Shown: positions 53,112-64,000 of the stretch, in pieces
Position numbering within the stretch: the first letter of the stretch is position 1
How the letters are laid out: each line of letters opens with the position of its first letter
Assembly (NCBI RefSeq): GCF_003672135.1
Contig: NC_039511.1
Location: 9,264,464-9,328,463, forward strand
Source: Ooceraea biroi
Taxonomy: Eukaryota > Arthropoda > Insecta > Hymenoptera > Formicidae
Length of the DNA: 64,000 nucleotides
Direction of reading: 5' to 3'
Made by a program: the position numbers and the translations under genes
The notes under the pieces: generated by a model
Seen by the model: the letters and a program-made list of their open reading frames with translations, nothing else
Database searches by the model: none
What the model was told of the DNA's origin: nothing

Positions 53112-53517
53112 CTACTCAAGAAAAACCAGAGTAGCCCAATTTTTTATATTATATTCACCAATAGTAACGTTTTTATTGGCTTAAATAATCTTACTGTCTC
53201 TAAAAATAGTATCCTTTGATAAAATTACGGAAGAAAGAGGTTCTCTGTAATTATGATCCTTTGATTTAAAAAATTTAGAAAAGAATCTCGGATGTTATTT
53301 GTAATAAATTTAGATGAAACTAAATGATAGATAGAAAAAAATATTATTTTCTTTGAACAAAGTAAAATAAAATGTAACTATTGTGAAGGTATTCCTAATA
53401 ATTGCATATAATACAATTCCTGATTTCTCATATTGATAAAAAAAATGATATTCACTACGAAACTGAAAAATATTTTGTCGCGATCCAACTGGAAATTTCA
53501 GACAAAGAGACACCTAC
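53112..53517 (-). other. Smg6 last intron (406 nt)
   Basis: GTAGGT donor and CTTGAGTAG acceptor. The body is AT-rich, with nothing else recognisable. Confidence 0.9.
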
Positions 53518-53599
53518 CTGCGTTTGTCTGATCCTTGTTGCTCCTACACAGACTGAGGCACGTAGTTAATATCCTGTCATCATTTCTTGTCAGTCCATC
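53518..53599 (-). CDS. Smg6: Smg6 PIN-domain exon, third in the window
   Basis: A short exon of 82 nt (27 codons plus one base), flanked by TTGTTTCAG and CAG|GTAGGTG. The peptide begins DGLTRNDDRILTTCLSLC, equivalent to human LGNNDDLILSCCLHYC. The first aspartate of NDD corresponds to the second catalytic acid (human D1353) of the PIN metal site; the following ILTTCL is the helix that carries it. The residues after it (RSNKDQTNA) are a variable loop. Phase in is 0 and phase out is 1, both fitting the neighbouring exons exactly, which is the main support for so small an exon. Without this exon the nuclease would lose a metal ligand. Confidence 0.92.
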
Positions 53600-54536
53600 C
53601 TGAAACAAACGGTCGAGATATCGAATATAGCGATAGACATGGTAGATAATCACGTTCTTTTTCATGGTCAACAATGTTCGGAGAAAGAGGACCAAACTTC
53701 CGAATTCGTTTACAAATCTGATTTCTCATCAAACTGATTTATCATCAAGATAAACTGCTTCTTCGTTTCAGATAGGAACGGTAAGTTAACGTAAAAAGAT
53801 AATCAGGTACAACTGCGACGTTGCAGAAAATAATTCACACGTACACCACGTGGGTGTTCTCGGATACTCGTTATCATAACATTCGCGCTTCAATGAACCG
53901 TGCCGAGAGCTTGTTGTCTCTTCCTTTCAGTCGGTCCCCGGAACGATCGCTCTGCGTGTACCATGGCTGCTTTCCACGTGTAGCCATTGGAAGCGTATCG
54001 ACTAAATGTCAAAATCGATTCGCCTTATCGTGTTGCCCGTCATTGCGCGCCGCAGGCGTCCAAACGTAAAATCGCGACGAAGTAACGACTGTCTGATCAT
54101 TTACGTGCGTAAATCGGTTATCAGAACGGGTTTTGTAACGGTCATTTATATTCAAGATAATATATCATCCGTTCTCGGAAGAATTTCAAAAGACTGATGA
54201 TGATCCGGATAGAGATACCACACTCGCTGGATCAGAAAGTGATAGAACCAACTGATCCGTTGAACTTTCTTCGTAGACGAAGACATTTAGCATCTCGGTT
54301 TCGTTTCCGAGCGTAGGAGCAGCTTCGGTGAGTTTTCTGTGAAGTCGTTAGGTAAAAGGGAAGACGAAAGAAGACAAAAGAAAAACGAATAAGGATTGCT
54401 CATCGGGAATCTCATTCCGCGGTCAACGTTCGATGCAAATTTGCCTTCTAACTACCGCAGCACCGAAATACAGTTACTTAAAGGGCCAATGTAAGCGTAT
54501 CGAGAATCGTCGAGGCTCGTCCTGCTCTTCGCTTAC
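53600..54536 (-). other. Smg6 intron (937 nt)
   Basis: GTAAGC donor and TTGTTTCAG acceptor. No open frame worth reporting on either strand and no repeat longer than a few units. Confidence 0.9.
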
Positions 54537-54757
54537 CTTGTCGACGTCTTCCTCAACCGTGAAAGTGCTGGATGTGAGAACGGTGCCTCTCGTGGTTAAG
54601 CACCGAATCGCCGGATTTCGGCTCCTCGCGAAGGCCAATGCCGCCTTGGCACTCTCGGCCACTCGCGCCACATGTTCAGGATTCAGAGCCGCCCGCGACG
54701 CTGGAGGACAATCCCTCGCATCGGCGCCTCGAGCTAGACCTTCAAGTTCATTTAAAA
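54537..54757 (-). CDS. Smg6: Smg6 PIN-domain exon, second in the window
   Basis: The exon begins after TTTTTTGTTGCAG and ends at GACAAG|GTAAGC, 221 nt: two bases completing the split valine and 73 codons, leaving phase 0. It starts LNELEGLARG, the hallmark SMG6 stretch corresponding to VNELDGLAKG in human, and continues through a helix rich in alanine (ESAKAALAFARSR) and the strand IRCLTTRGTVL, matching human LRALTSRGNEL. Between these lies a segment (about residues 67-80 of the joined product) containing DCPPASRAALNPEHV that is longer than the human loop GQETDHRAGGYARVV; I infer a loop insertion of roughly ten residues. It is separated from the previous exon by a 5.3 kb intron. The plus-strand open frame over the same bases is a shadow. 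Confidence 0.96.
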
Positions 54758-55773
54758 CTGCAACAAAAAACATCATTTCCGCTCATTAAATACATGTGCA
54801 CGCGCAAAAGGGCCGCTCGAAAATCGCGTCGTGCCTCGCGGGAACACCGGCGCAAGATTAATCGCTCGTGAATCGAAAAAAGGAGGCGTAAATTCTTGAG
54901 AAATTAATTTCATGCGAGAAAAATACGAGGAGGGTACTACGACACCGAAAGAAATTAATCTCACTTCTGCACAATCATATAAAAACAACTTATTATGGAT
55001 TAAAACTTTTTATAATGATGATTTCAGCATGAAGAAACTCAGGAATGCGTGTATCATGATTGTTTCCTGATTGTAATCAACGCATATGTGCAATTCGCTC
55101 TTGCTTCGGAACCTCTTCAGGACGATCGAAAAAGCGCTCTAACAGCGCTTTCGACATTCACAGTGTTTGCGCATCGCGCATAGAATTTTCGTCTTTCATA
55201 AATACGAATTCGCTATCGAAAGATCTGAACGGAGTCTCCATGACTGTCATCCTCTCAGAATGGCAGTTGGGATCGATTTCATCTTCATAGACAAGATTGA
55301 AAGAAACCGGATGGCGACGCGTTATTCAGGCAAAGGGCCATCACGACTACATTGGAAACCCACTCTTTCCGGACGATCGGCAACCACCGTATCGATATCG
55401 CCCACGTACCGATTGTAGCCGGGGGGGCAACCGGCGATGCACCGCCGCCATCGGGCCAATCGCGGGCGTTTCAGGCCGTATACATGCATTCATGTATGAG
55501 TCGTGAGAACCTAACTGTGAACGCTCACCGTTGCTCCGGCATCACAGAGTCAGACGGACCAGTCGACTGGCCACGGCGGGGTCAAAGGGCAGCGCGCCAG
55601 CCGATTTTGCATGCAGGCGCACTTTCGTTTTTCGGCCCCGCGGACGATTCGCACGAACGACAGAAAGGAAAGAGAGAAAAAGCAGCCGGGCCTGGACGGA
55701 AGATGTGTTTTTAGCGATAGCGTGTGACGACATATAAATTTGTTAACTTTTTTTTGTCGCTATTGAATAAAGA

Positions 55774-55807
55774 GAATATATTGGCAGTCTTAACTGGCAA
55801 TATATTC
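55774..55807. other. Hairpin in Smg6 intron (14 paired bases)
   Basis: GAATATATTG pairs with CAATATATTC, then one G-G mismatch, then CAGT pairs with ACTG around a 4-base loop. Confidence 0.65.
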
Positions 55808-58800
55808 AATAAATTTATCGTCCACAAAGAATTTTGAAGTTTATCTTGGTCGACTGGTAATATGTAATTTAATTTGCGACAAAGAATGAATTAAAAAAAG
55901 TAACTTGTAACTCTCGGTATCGAAAGGATATAAATTTAATAACAGAAATGGTTTCGGAATTCGATTTCGCGTCGCGCTTTACTCGTTACGCCACCTTCCA
56001 ACCCTTTATTCTATCTGCACAAACGAGCGCGTTAAATTCGTACAATGACAGAATTATTATCGAGTGTTGTTAGAGAGTTTTATCGACTCCATCCGCCGCA
56101 GATTGCCGTGCAGGCGCGCGCGCGCAGAGAAGCAATCTACGGAAAATGCAAATAGGAGATTCAGCAAACTTTCCCCGACTCGATAAATTAACCGGCTGCC
56201 AGCATCCTTTCCAGACCCGGCCTCCAGAGCCAGCAGACAAGGGCAGTTGGTAGGTAGTGGATGAAGTTTGCGAGACAGAGGGGCGGAAATGGAAAGAATA
56301 ACTGCGGAGCGAGAGAATACGGGAAACGACGACGTTATTTATCACCCACGGCTGCAGACGTCGTTCATCATTGCGCGATAAATAATTATTTCGTCGCTGA
56401 ATCGCTTGAAGACGTGTACAATATAATTAATGTTTAAGCTGCGAGCTGCCTTATACAGACGTCCAATTAGCGTGATGAGAAACTTTAGCGGATGATAAGT
56501 TTGCCGAATGAAATCTTATAGAGATCGATATTGATTCTTTATTACTAATCTCTATATCTTACTTTCTTTCTTTTCAGTAAACTGTTTTTTAGCATGATTA
56601 TTCTTCTTGATTTCTCCTCAAGATCAATCATCTCCTTGATTTTACTCGCGCCTCATTTCGCGATTAATTTTACAATTTTATTTCCACACGAAATTTTTTA
56701 TAATCATCCACACTACATGTAATGTTGTCGAGAAACCTGAGAAATGTGATGAGCCATGACTAATCGATGATCACCATAATACTCACTTTTGCCATCGAAA
56801 TCCTCGAGGCAAAATGATTGTCCTTGCCCTATCGCAACGGCCACGACCTAGGTCTCGCCTAACAAATGCTTCGGCATTCGAAGTTCTTCCGCCATGGGAT
56901 AGACGGGGAATCCATGACAAAACAGGACGTATAGTGACGTAAGCTTCCGTGAGATGCCACGTTCGGCAGTATGAATCGAATTTGCTGAATCGATCAACGC
57001 TAATTGGCGATACCGATGGTGATTGATGAGCCTTTCGATTTCCAGCGGCCTTGAACCCTGACACCAGCCTTGTCTTCGATCGAACGTCAAAGCAAGTGTG
57101 TCGCGTCTAACTTTCACGATCGCTTCTATAGACCCCGTCAATTCAACACTTTAAGATAAATTGATTCTTTACGTTGTGGGCAACTAAACAAACTCAGCAA
57201 TTTCGATACACAGAAAAGAGATGAGTGAATCATCAAATTCTCGATTAACAAATAGCTTAAACAAACAGACGCGATAATGAATCGTGTGGATACGGTCGAC
57301 TAATTGTAGTAATTGAACCAATTAACAGTCTGTAACGGTAATTACGTAACTTGTTCGATCAATCGATTTGATGTCTGTCTGAAAAAATTTCATTTATTCG
57401 AACAAAGCTCCGTTAAACCGAACGCTATTTTCTCGTCGTAGAAGTCGACCCTATGCACGATGTCGAGAAGGCGCAATGTGCAAACACACATCTCGAGATA
57501 ACGACTCGGATACGCGAGATGAATACATCACAGGAAATTAAAGGCTCGGGCGGTTAAAATATACGCGCGAGGCAATAAATGCTCCGAATGTACCTGGCCT
57601 GTCGTCACAGCCAGTAACTCAGAGACGCATTACTATAAAACACCGTGAAAATGTCAGCCGCGCCGTGGAAGATTGTAAATTTATCGCTGATTGCGTTTTC
57701 GCTGAATAGCGAGTGCCTGTAAATCGCGTCTATTAGAAAAGAAACAACTGGTCGTTCCGTGTCGTGCTATGCGTCATCTGATGACGACGTAGTCATCATC
57801 TGTCGCCGATTGATAGAAACGAGCATACCACACCGCATTGCCGTATCGGTATAAAAGGCACTCGGGTCAGCGTGTGACCGTAATTTGTCCCGATGTCTCT
57901 TTTCACCCCATTCAAATAAATCGGACGCTCTTATGAAAGAAAAATTTCATCTCGCGCTGTTAACAACTAATTAAGAAATATGAGTTTAAAGAGAAAATTG
58001 TTGTTTCTATTAAAAAAGCATACTGGATTAAATTTGCTGGACTAGTAGGCAAACTTTCATCGAATTGATAAATTGAAACTGCAAACGCGACATTTTTATC
58101 AATTTGTTTAGAATAACAGTATGCCATCAAGTATTTCATCGGAATAACGTTTTGTTATTTCTTGTACGGCAGTACAGTTACCGCTATCTCCCCAGCGATT
58201 CGAACAACGTTCATCGAAGCGAATAATAATTAACGGATTCTAATGACGCAGCAAAAGCATCTCGCATATGAGATTTAACTAGAGCATGATGGCACACAAT
58301 ATGTATCAGGAGTTCCGCGTCATTAGAGAATTCACCGAGAGTCTCATCAGATTCAATCTTTTCTCGAGAAACATTTAAAAAAGTATCATGCATATTATTA
58401 ATTGCAAATTCACATTCGATGTTAATACTATGATAAATTAACTACCGCGTAAGCTCGGTGAACTCAAAAATCTTGAAAAATGCCGATTTAGTTTGTAAGA
58501 CATTTGGCTTGCGAAATCTACGCAATCTTAAGTTCAAAATTTGCGTGGATCGTATTTATATATACGAACACGTCACACCGAGCATTGTCATGGGCATTTG
58601 CATAACGGGATGCGATGTGTGGCGGGTTCAGCCGGAATGCTGCACAGCGCTACAGATTTAACGACTCGGAGCGCGACGACGCGCTCCTCGAGGACCATGA
58701 ATTTGTTGGAGCTGGATTCCGACGTGGGACCGTTAAAGGAAAGCGCACCCCGACAATGCACGCGACCGACCGATCTCTTACACTCTGAAGAGATTGCTCA

Positions 58801-58848
58801 ACGTAAATTGGAGCGGTAGAATCGGCGGTGAAGGAGGTTCGCTTTTCT

Positions 58849-58914
58849 CAGCAGCAGCAGCAGCAACAGCATCAGCATCATCATCATCATCATCGTTATC
58901 ATCATCATCATCAT
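58849..58914. repeat. CAG/CAT compound microsatellite in Smg6 intron
   Basis: CAG units, then CAT units with GTT interruptions. Confidence 0.95.
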
Positions 58915-60034
58915 TCGAGAACCGGGAGCTGACGCAAGCGTCGTTAATGGCCAGTATCGACTGGCGTTCGATCCGGTAAACGGCTCCCGCGACGCGACCG
59001 AACGAAGCGTTTTGCCGGCAGTTAAACGCAAGCGGCGACGATAAGCGCCGGGGGATAAATGGGACAATTCATTTTCACGAGAGGCGAAGGGCGGGAGGAC
59101 GGGGAGAGCCGGGGGAAAAGAAGAATCCGCGACAAGTGAGCCGTAATGACGATGACCCAATGAACTATCGGACCGCTAGGGATCGGCGAATCGGCTTCGC
59201 CGACGGTGAGCGCCGTGAACGAGGTGAGTCGAGTGTGTTTGCGCATCGGCGATTACTTTGACCCGAGACGTGACCCTCGCCGACTGGCCGCGCCGTCTCT
59301 CGTCGGCGACACCATCTGGACACAACCTTGAGAAGGTGTGCTCGGTCTACTGGATGGTATCTACGAGTACCTCATAGATATTTTTCAAGCGCCGATGGAG
59401 CTAATTAAGATGGCACGATAGTTGATTCACGCACACACGCGGCATCTCTAACGAAGACAAATGTGGACACTTCAATCGACCAACGAGAATCCGCTATCAA
59501 AATCCCGTGGATTTATGGTGGACACCGCTCAACAGTCAAAATTACGACAAACGATATCCGACTCATTTCCCGTTAAAAACATTTCCCGTTATCGACTAGG
59601 ATTGCGATAGTATATTTGATGGAAATCATATCTCATTATATCTGATCATCGAAAAAGAGATTCTTGAGGAATGGAGACATCTCCAAGACTTGATCGTAAC
59701 CTTTATTTGTGTCAATCGCAAAATATCACGCGTGTGATATCGAAAATACCACAACCTTTATTTTATAACAGGTGAATTATATATAGAAAAATGATAGTTG
59801 AAGTTTTTGACTCTTAGCAAAGCTTGAATATGAATATGAAATCGACATTTCGTTTATCGATGTTTATATTTTATGCGTGATCTTTTCAATCTTTTCAATT
59901 GGAGGAAAGAACCGCAAACGATATTATTCGATCTTGTCAGTCGAAAAAAATTATTGATTGGGAGTTGCGCGTATCAATCTCGCCGTTTCTTTTTACTCGC
60001 ATTGATGGCATCTTAAATCATCGTTTTCACTTAC

Positions 60035-60197
60035 CAACAAGTGGCACCATAAGTGTATAGATCGGTTGCGCGCCGGAAATAGCTCTTGCGATGGTTTGCA
60101 ATTGTCGCAGATAGTCGATGAAGCAATTCGTGTCCGGCACTAGCTGTCTTGGTCTCACCTCGATCTCCACCGATACCGAGGACTTTTGTAAGATTGC
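60035..60197 (-). CDS. Smg6: Smg6 (EST1A) PIN-domain exon, first of four in the window
   Basis: This exon encodes 54 residues plus one base of the next codon. It starts after an acceptor (TATTTAG, with the TAG in frame immediately upstream, so the exon cannot extend) and ends at GTTG|GTAAGTG. It opens the PIN nuclease domain of SMG6, the endonuclease that cuts mRNAs near premature stop codons in nonsense-mediated decay. A basic/acidic linker (VEIEVRP) leads into LVPDTNCFIDYL, the first PIN strand; its aspartate (residue 22 of the exon) corresponds to human D1251. The exon ends with TLMVPLV, matching the second strand. The upstream exon must end in phase 0 and was not found before base 64000. 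The match to animal SMG6 is made by eye from family knowledge, but the motif order and phases leave little doubt. Confidence 0.95.
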
Positions 60198-60577
60198 CTA
60201 AATAGCCCAAAAATAATTCATACACTTATTATTATTAGAAATACAAATACAGTGAGATGAATAATAATATTAAAATAAACAAATAAAAAAGTACGAAGAA
60301 AATAACGCGCATTTTCACGACAAAGCTGATTAAACTATAAGCAAAAATCAATTATAATTATAAATATAATTTATCAATAAGGGAGACAATAAACAATAAA
60401 AGGAAACGATGTTTGGGTGTCTGTTAATCGCAAACTTTATCACTAGTTTCTGCAGAGTAACAAATAAAGTATCACATTGAACGAATTGAGAGATCATCTC
60501 AATCTGCCTTCATCCCCGTGACTCTTCTTTTTGGAGAGACGCGTCGCATCTCCGTACGCGTTACATGCACCTTCCAT

Positions 60578-60630
60578 AGAGAGAAAGAGAGAGAGAGAGA
60601 GAGAGAGGAAGAGACAGGGAGAGAGAGAAG
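60578..60630. repeat. GA-rich microsatellite
   Basis: Long GA run with GGAA and CAGG interruptions. Confidence 0.95.
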
Positions 60631-63048
60631 AAAGGGCACGCGTTGTATAGTGCACAGAATGCAGCGGAAGATGCATTATCTCCCAATTGAATCCCACGTA
60701 TGCGGATGGTGCTTCGCGAGAGAAGCAGTGGCGCGCAATGAACAATGTCGGCTCGGTAGCATAACGCGAATGCCGAGTAACCATTGTCGTAACAGAGACC
60801 ATACGGACTGTAATAAGGCCTCTAATGGCGCTTCGCTTTGTTGATACGGTGATCGACGGTAATGTTTCGCAGTAAGAACATCTATTCTGAGATGCAAGAG
60901 CCGCGTTCATATAAAACGCACGTTTCAGAATCTGTTCACGAGAGCTATTAATTAGCCCCATAAACATGTACCTTCTGGCATTCCAAACGTTAGAACGTTA
61001 GAATTTTCGGTAACAATTAAGTCAATTCATTAACATATCTTTGAAGTGATGATTTTAGGTGTTTACTGCTATCTTCTGAAATGGAATAACGTATCCAATT
61101 AGGAATCGTTGAATAGATTTTACAGCTATAAATTGTCTCACTTTCCATCTTCCCTGTTTCAATATTCATGCAATCATTATCTGATCATTATCAGATACTT
61201 GACACACAACTATTAAAGCACAAAAATTATACATAATTTGAAATAAAGAATCTGACAACATAAATTTCTGAAGATATTAAAAGATATTAAGTATCAATTA
61301 CAATATTTTATCTGCTATTAAAGACCACACGGATTTTAAAATATGTCTTTCAAGATATTTCTCTTCAAGAGATACTTCAACTCTCCACATATAATTCATA
61401 GAAAAAAATTATGGGAAGAAAAAACTTATGAAAATAAAAATCGCTTCAATACATCATTTTCAAATAGATAATATAACGTTTGTCGCGATACTAGACATTC
61501 TCCCAAGTCCTTAAGAAACTCGTAGGCCTCATTAAACTGGCGAGTTAAAACAGTCCTGCATAGTCGGGGCGGATACACTCGCAACGGTATCTCGAGAATT
61601 ATTTCAATTCGAGGATCTCTAGGACATGGTTTCACACTAATGTCCGTGCGATGGCACGTCGCACGAGTCGGCGAAAAGCACGCGAGGAATCCGAAGACGA
61701 GCCTAATTGCTCGTGGGAGTACACGGACGGAATGCAAAACCAGGGGGTGCGTGCACGCACGCGGCTCCGTGAAGTCGGTCGAAAGGGACACATCAAACCG
61801 CACCACCGTGGCGCGAATGTCGTACACTTGTCGACACGGGATTTCGATATCCCGTCCCTTTCAACGTGCATTACTCGCAATTTCCATTCCGCAAAGGGGT
61901 AGCAAATGGTCGGTGGACGACCACCCATTACGCTCTCCTGGCGGAGCTGGACATGGGTACGAATCCGAGAATTAAAACGCCGCTCAGTGTCAGCTTTCAA
62001 GCCTCCATCGGTAATCGATACGAGCCGAGGCCCGAGAAGGGCTTAACATCGCGGAAATATATCGAAATAAAGATAAATCCGCGTTCAGGCGAAATCACCG
62101 CACCCAGAAATTTATCACGGCAAAAAAAAGAGAAAGAGGGAGAAAGCGACGTCCGTGGATTTTGATTTTGGGTGCGTTTATTTGCGCGTGCGTGCACCGC
62201 CTTGACTACATGCGTTCTTCGTTTTATAAATAATTCATCGTACGATCTGCACTAACGATAGCCGCGTACGACGTTAACCCTCTCGTTTCTCACAGTCTTC
62301 GGATTCCGGATATGTTCCTTCTGTTTTTCATTTTTAACTGGCTCGAGATCAAAAATGTGATAGTGATCCCAGGAAACTGCATATTAACAATATATGTTTT
62401 GCTCGTTTAATTAAAACTTTGTTGATTAAAGGAGAAACAATCGTTTGATTATGCTGGAAACATTCTCGAGTATCTCGCTACGAGGTATTCTACTAGACCG
62501 CGACTCATGTGCGAATGAATGGGAACACCTGCTCGGATATTCAGGTGGGCACGGCATGTGATCGTAAAGGTGTACTTGAAATGTCCATTCTAGTTACTGT
62601 GAGCGCTCAATTCAACTTCCGCGAACGATACGTCACCAAGAGCGAGACTGACAAACGTTAGCGACGTACACGTTATTTCATAATATGATTATTGTTACAT
62701 CTTTGTTGAACGAATAATCAAATAAAACACATGCGACAAACACGATGTAATAAGAGAAGAAAAAAATCTCCAAAGTTTACGCAATCTTTATTACGGTACG
62801 ATTGAGCAACTTTCATCAAATTGCAACGTACAGTCGCGATCAGCACAATTCACCAGAAGCGTGTGATTTGTCGGGTATCCGAGGTATCCAGCCAACCTAA
62901 GGTGTTATTTGTTGTTTGCGGTATGCGCAATTTTTTCAGGACAAATTTGTTCATGATCCCTATCTATCTGATCCCTGTATCATCGTACCCCACGATGATA
63001 CAGCAACCCGCGCGTCCGCTGAGCAACTCGACGCTGCTTTCCGCTTCC

Positions 63049-63066
63049 GCTCGCTCGCTCGCTCGT
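63049..63066. repeat. GCTC tetranucleotide repeat
   Basis: Four GCTC units; the complementary GAGC motif recurs 500 bases away. Confidence 0.9.
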
Positions 63067-63562
63067 TCGCTTCATTAGAGCGCGCCGCGCATCTTTGAGC
63101 GGCATGAAAAGCCTCAGGAATTTACTCCCGTTTAAAGCATTCGCGAATTCCTAAACGAGTGTGACGGGTACCGTTGCGCACTCCCGACGAACGTATTGCC
63201 GACGTTCCTCTTTCTCGCCTCCCTCCCTGTTCCTGCCCCTACGCGGTTCACAGTTCTCGTCATTCTTTTTTTCCTCCCTGGGCCCGCACCTCACACCTCG
63301 ACCCCGTCTCGCACCTCTCGCCCGGGCAGAAAGCCCGGCCTGCTCGTGAGAACCCTCGTTGAATCACGCATCGCGGCCCCTACGCCCGCGCGCATATTAA
63401 GCGCACGCCGACACGGGGCCTTCGCACGGTCGAGCGGGCCCGCGCCCCTTAACAACATTGTAAATGCGCAACACTCGCGGAAACGTACCTGGTAACCGTC
63501 GGGGACAGCCTCGCGAGATCGTTCCATCCGCCCGGCGAGGAACGTGCGCGCGTACTCGTGCC

Positions 63563-63599
63563 GCGAGCGAGCGAACGAGCGAACGAGCGAACGAGCGAG
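63563..63599. repeat. GAGCGAAC octanucleotide repeat
   Basis: About four copies of an 8-bp unit, read on the minus strand as repeated Ser/Leu-Val-Arg-Ser-type residues. Confidence 0.9.
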
Positions 63600-64000
63600 T
63601 GGGTGGACGCGATATAACGCTTTTCTGCGGCTAAGAGACGAAGGGTCGATTCTCTTTTTTTCGCCCTCCTCTTTTTGGGGTTCTTTCAGGTACACGAATG
63701 TACGTCCCAGAATCGCGGAGGATTCTCAATTCAAAGCTGATGTGAGACGCGATTAGCCGTGTCATTGCATTTTGATGTATTTGATTCTAAGGATTTTTTG
63801 AGCATTAACGAGCGAGCTAGTTAGTTGGTTATACTTGGATGCTGCAATGTCATCGGATCATCGACTCGATTAATCTCGTAGAAGAAATTGAGATGTCTGC
63901 TCTTAAGTAGGTTACGATGAGAAAATATTTCTGGTTTGAATAAATTAAAGCCAATAGACGGTGGGATATTAAATTTGGATGTAACGTTTCCAGCTATTTC

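Larger units (their letters stand above)
54758..60034 (-). other. Smg6 large intron (5.3 kb)
   Basis: The intron runs from GTAAGTG (60034) to TTTGTTGCAG (54758). It holds alternating CpG-rich and AT-rich blocks, a CAG/CAT microsatellite at 58849-58914 and a strong hairpin at 55774-55807. Open frames inside it (for example 55352-55714 plus, 56848-57141 minus) show no family I know and are treated as chance. No nested gene is supported. Confidence 0.85.
60198..64000 (-). other. Probable Smg6 upstream intron, to window edge
   Basis: The exon at 60197 begins in phase 0 in the middle of the protein, so the preceding coding sequence lies on this side. I found no exon resembling the coiled coil before the PIN domain or the TPR/14-3-3-like domain in this stretch. 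It contains a GA-rich tract (60578-60630), GCTC and GAGCGAAC microsatellites, and several unrecognised open frames (61426-61827 minus, 63291-63695 minus). The second of these ends in frame at a good donor, described among the findings. Confidence 0.6.

Noticed and set aside
52856..53119. 87-codon minus-strand frame.
   Set aside because: Wrong-frame shadow of the terminal Smg6 exon; the true frame carries TEDRNLRVKAL.
53764..53787. Plus-strand microexon-like CGTTTCAG, nine bases, GTAAGT inside a Smg6 intron.
   Set aside because: Nine bases cannot be assessed and no flanking plus-strand gene is seen.
54433..54789. 118-codon plus-strand frame.
   Set aside because: Antisense shadow of a Smg6 coding exon.
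61426..61827. Minus-strand frame ending FNEAYEFLKDLGE, considered as a Smg6 upstream exon.
   Set aside because: It does not resemble any SMG6 segment I know, and its only donor (CTA|GTATCG) is poor.

Overview
The window looks like nuclear DNA of an arthropod, most likely a hymenopteran insect (ant, bee or wasp). The clues are strong CpG abundance alternating with short AT-rich blocks, many perfect microsatellites, widely spaced short exons with GT-AG introns, decayed Tc1/mariner-type sequence, and one gene whose protein matches an animal nonsense-mediated-decay factor. There is no bacterial-style gene packing, operon, ribosome binding site or CRISPR array. The species cannot be named from the sequence alone.

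The only gene I can identify with confidence is the 3' end of Smg6 (EST1A), on the minus strand. Four exons (60197-60035, 54757-54537, 53599-53518, 53111-52975) join in phase through consensus splice sites and encode the last 200 residues, which form the C-terminal PIN endonuclease domain ending in a TGA stop. The three acidic active-site positions are present. The domain is split by introns of about 5.3 kb, 0.9 kb and 0.4 kb. The rest of the gene (low-complexity N-terminus, 14-3-3-like/TPR domain) must lie beyond base 64000, so 60198-64000 is probably intron.

Positions 1-52500 contain no gene that I recognise. It reads as gene-poor intergenic or very large intronic DNA: CpG-rich blocks full of accidental open frames on both strands, cut by AT-rich blocks with almost none. 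A few candidates stand out weakly: a 128-codon plus-strand frame at 32868-33254 followed by an AATAAA; an interrupted plus-strand locus at 47610-48179, also followed by AATAAA and convergent with Smg6; a 53-residue serine-rich frame at 40980-41141; an 82-codon minus-strand frame at 47027-47275 beside a strong donor; and a short C-terminal-like frame at the left edge (3-74). These are offered as candidates with low confidence.

Repeat content is mainly microsatellites (GA, CTT, AGC, CAT, ACGT tetramers), several perfect hairpins, and two transposase fossils at about 34.9 and 40.7 kb that share a short nearly identical stretch. I found no rRNA, tRNA or recognised microRNA, and no convincing undescribed multi-gene system.
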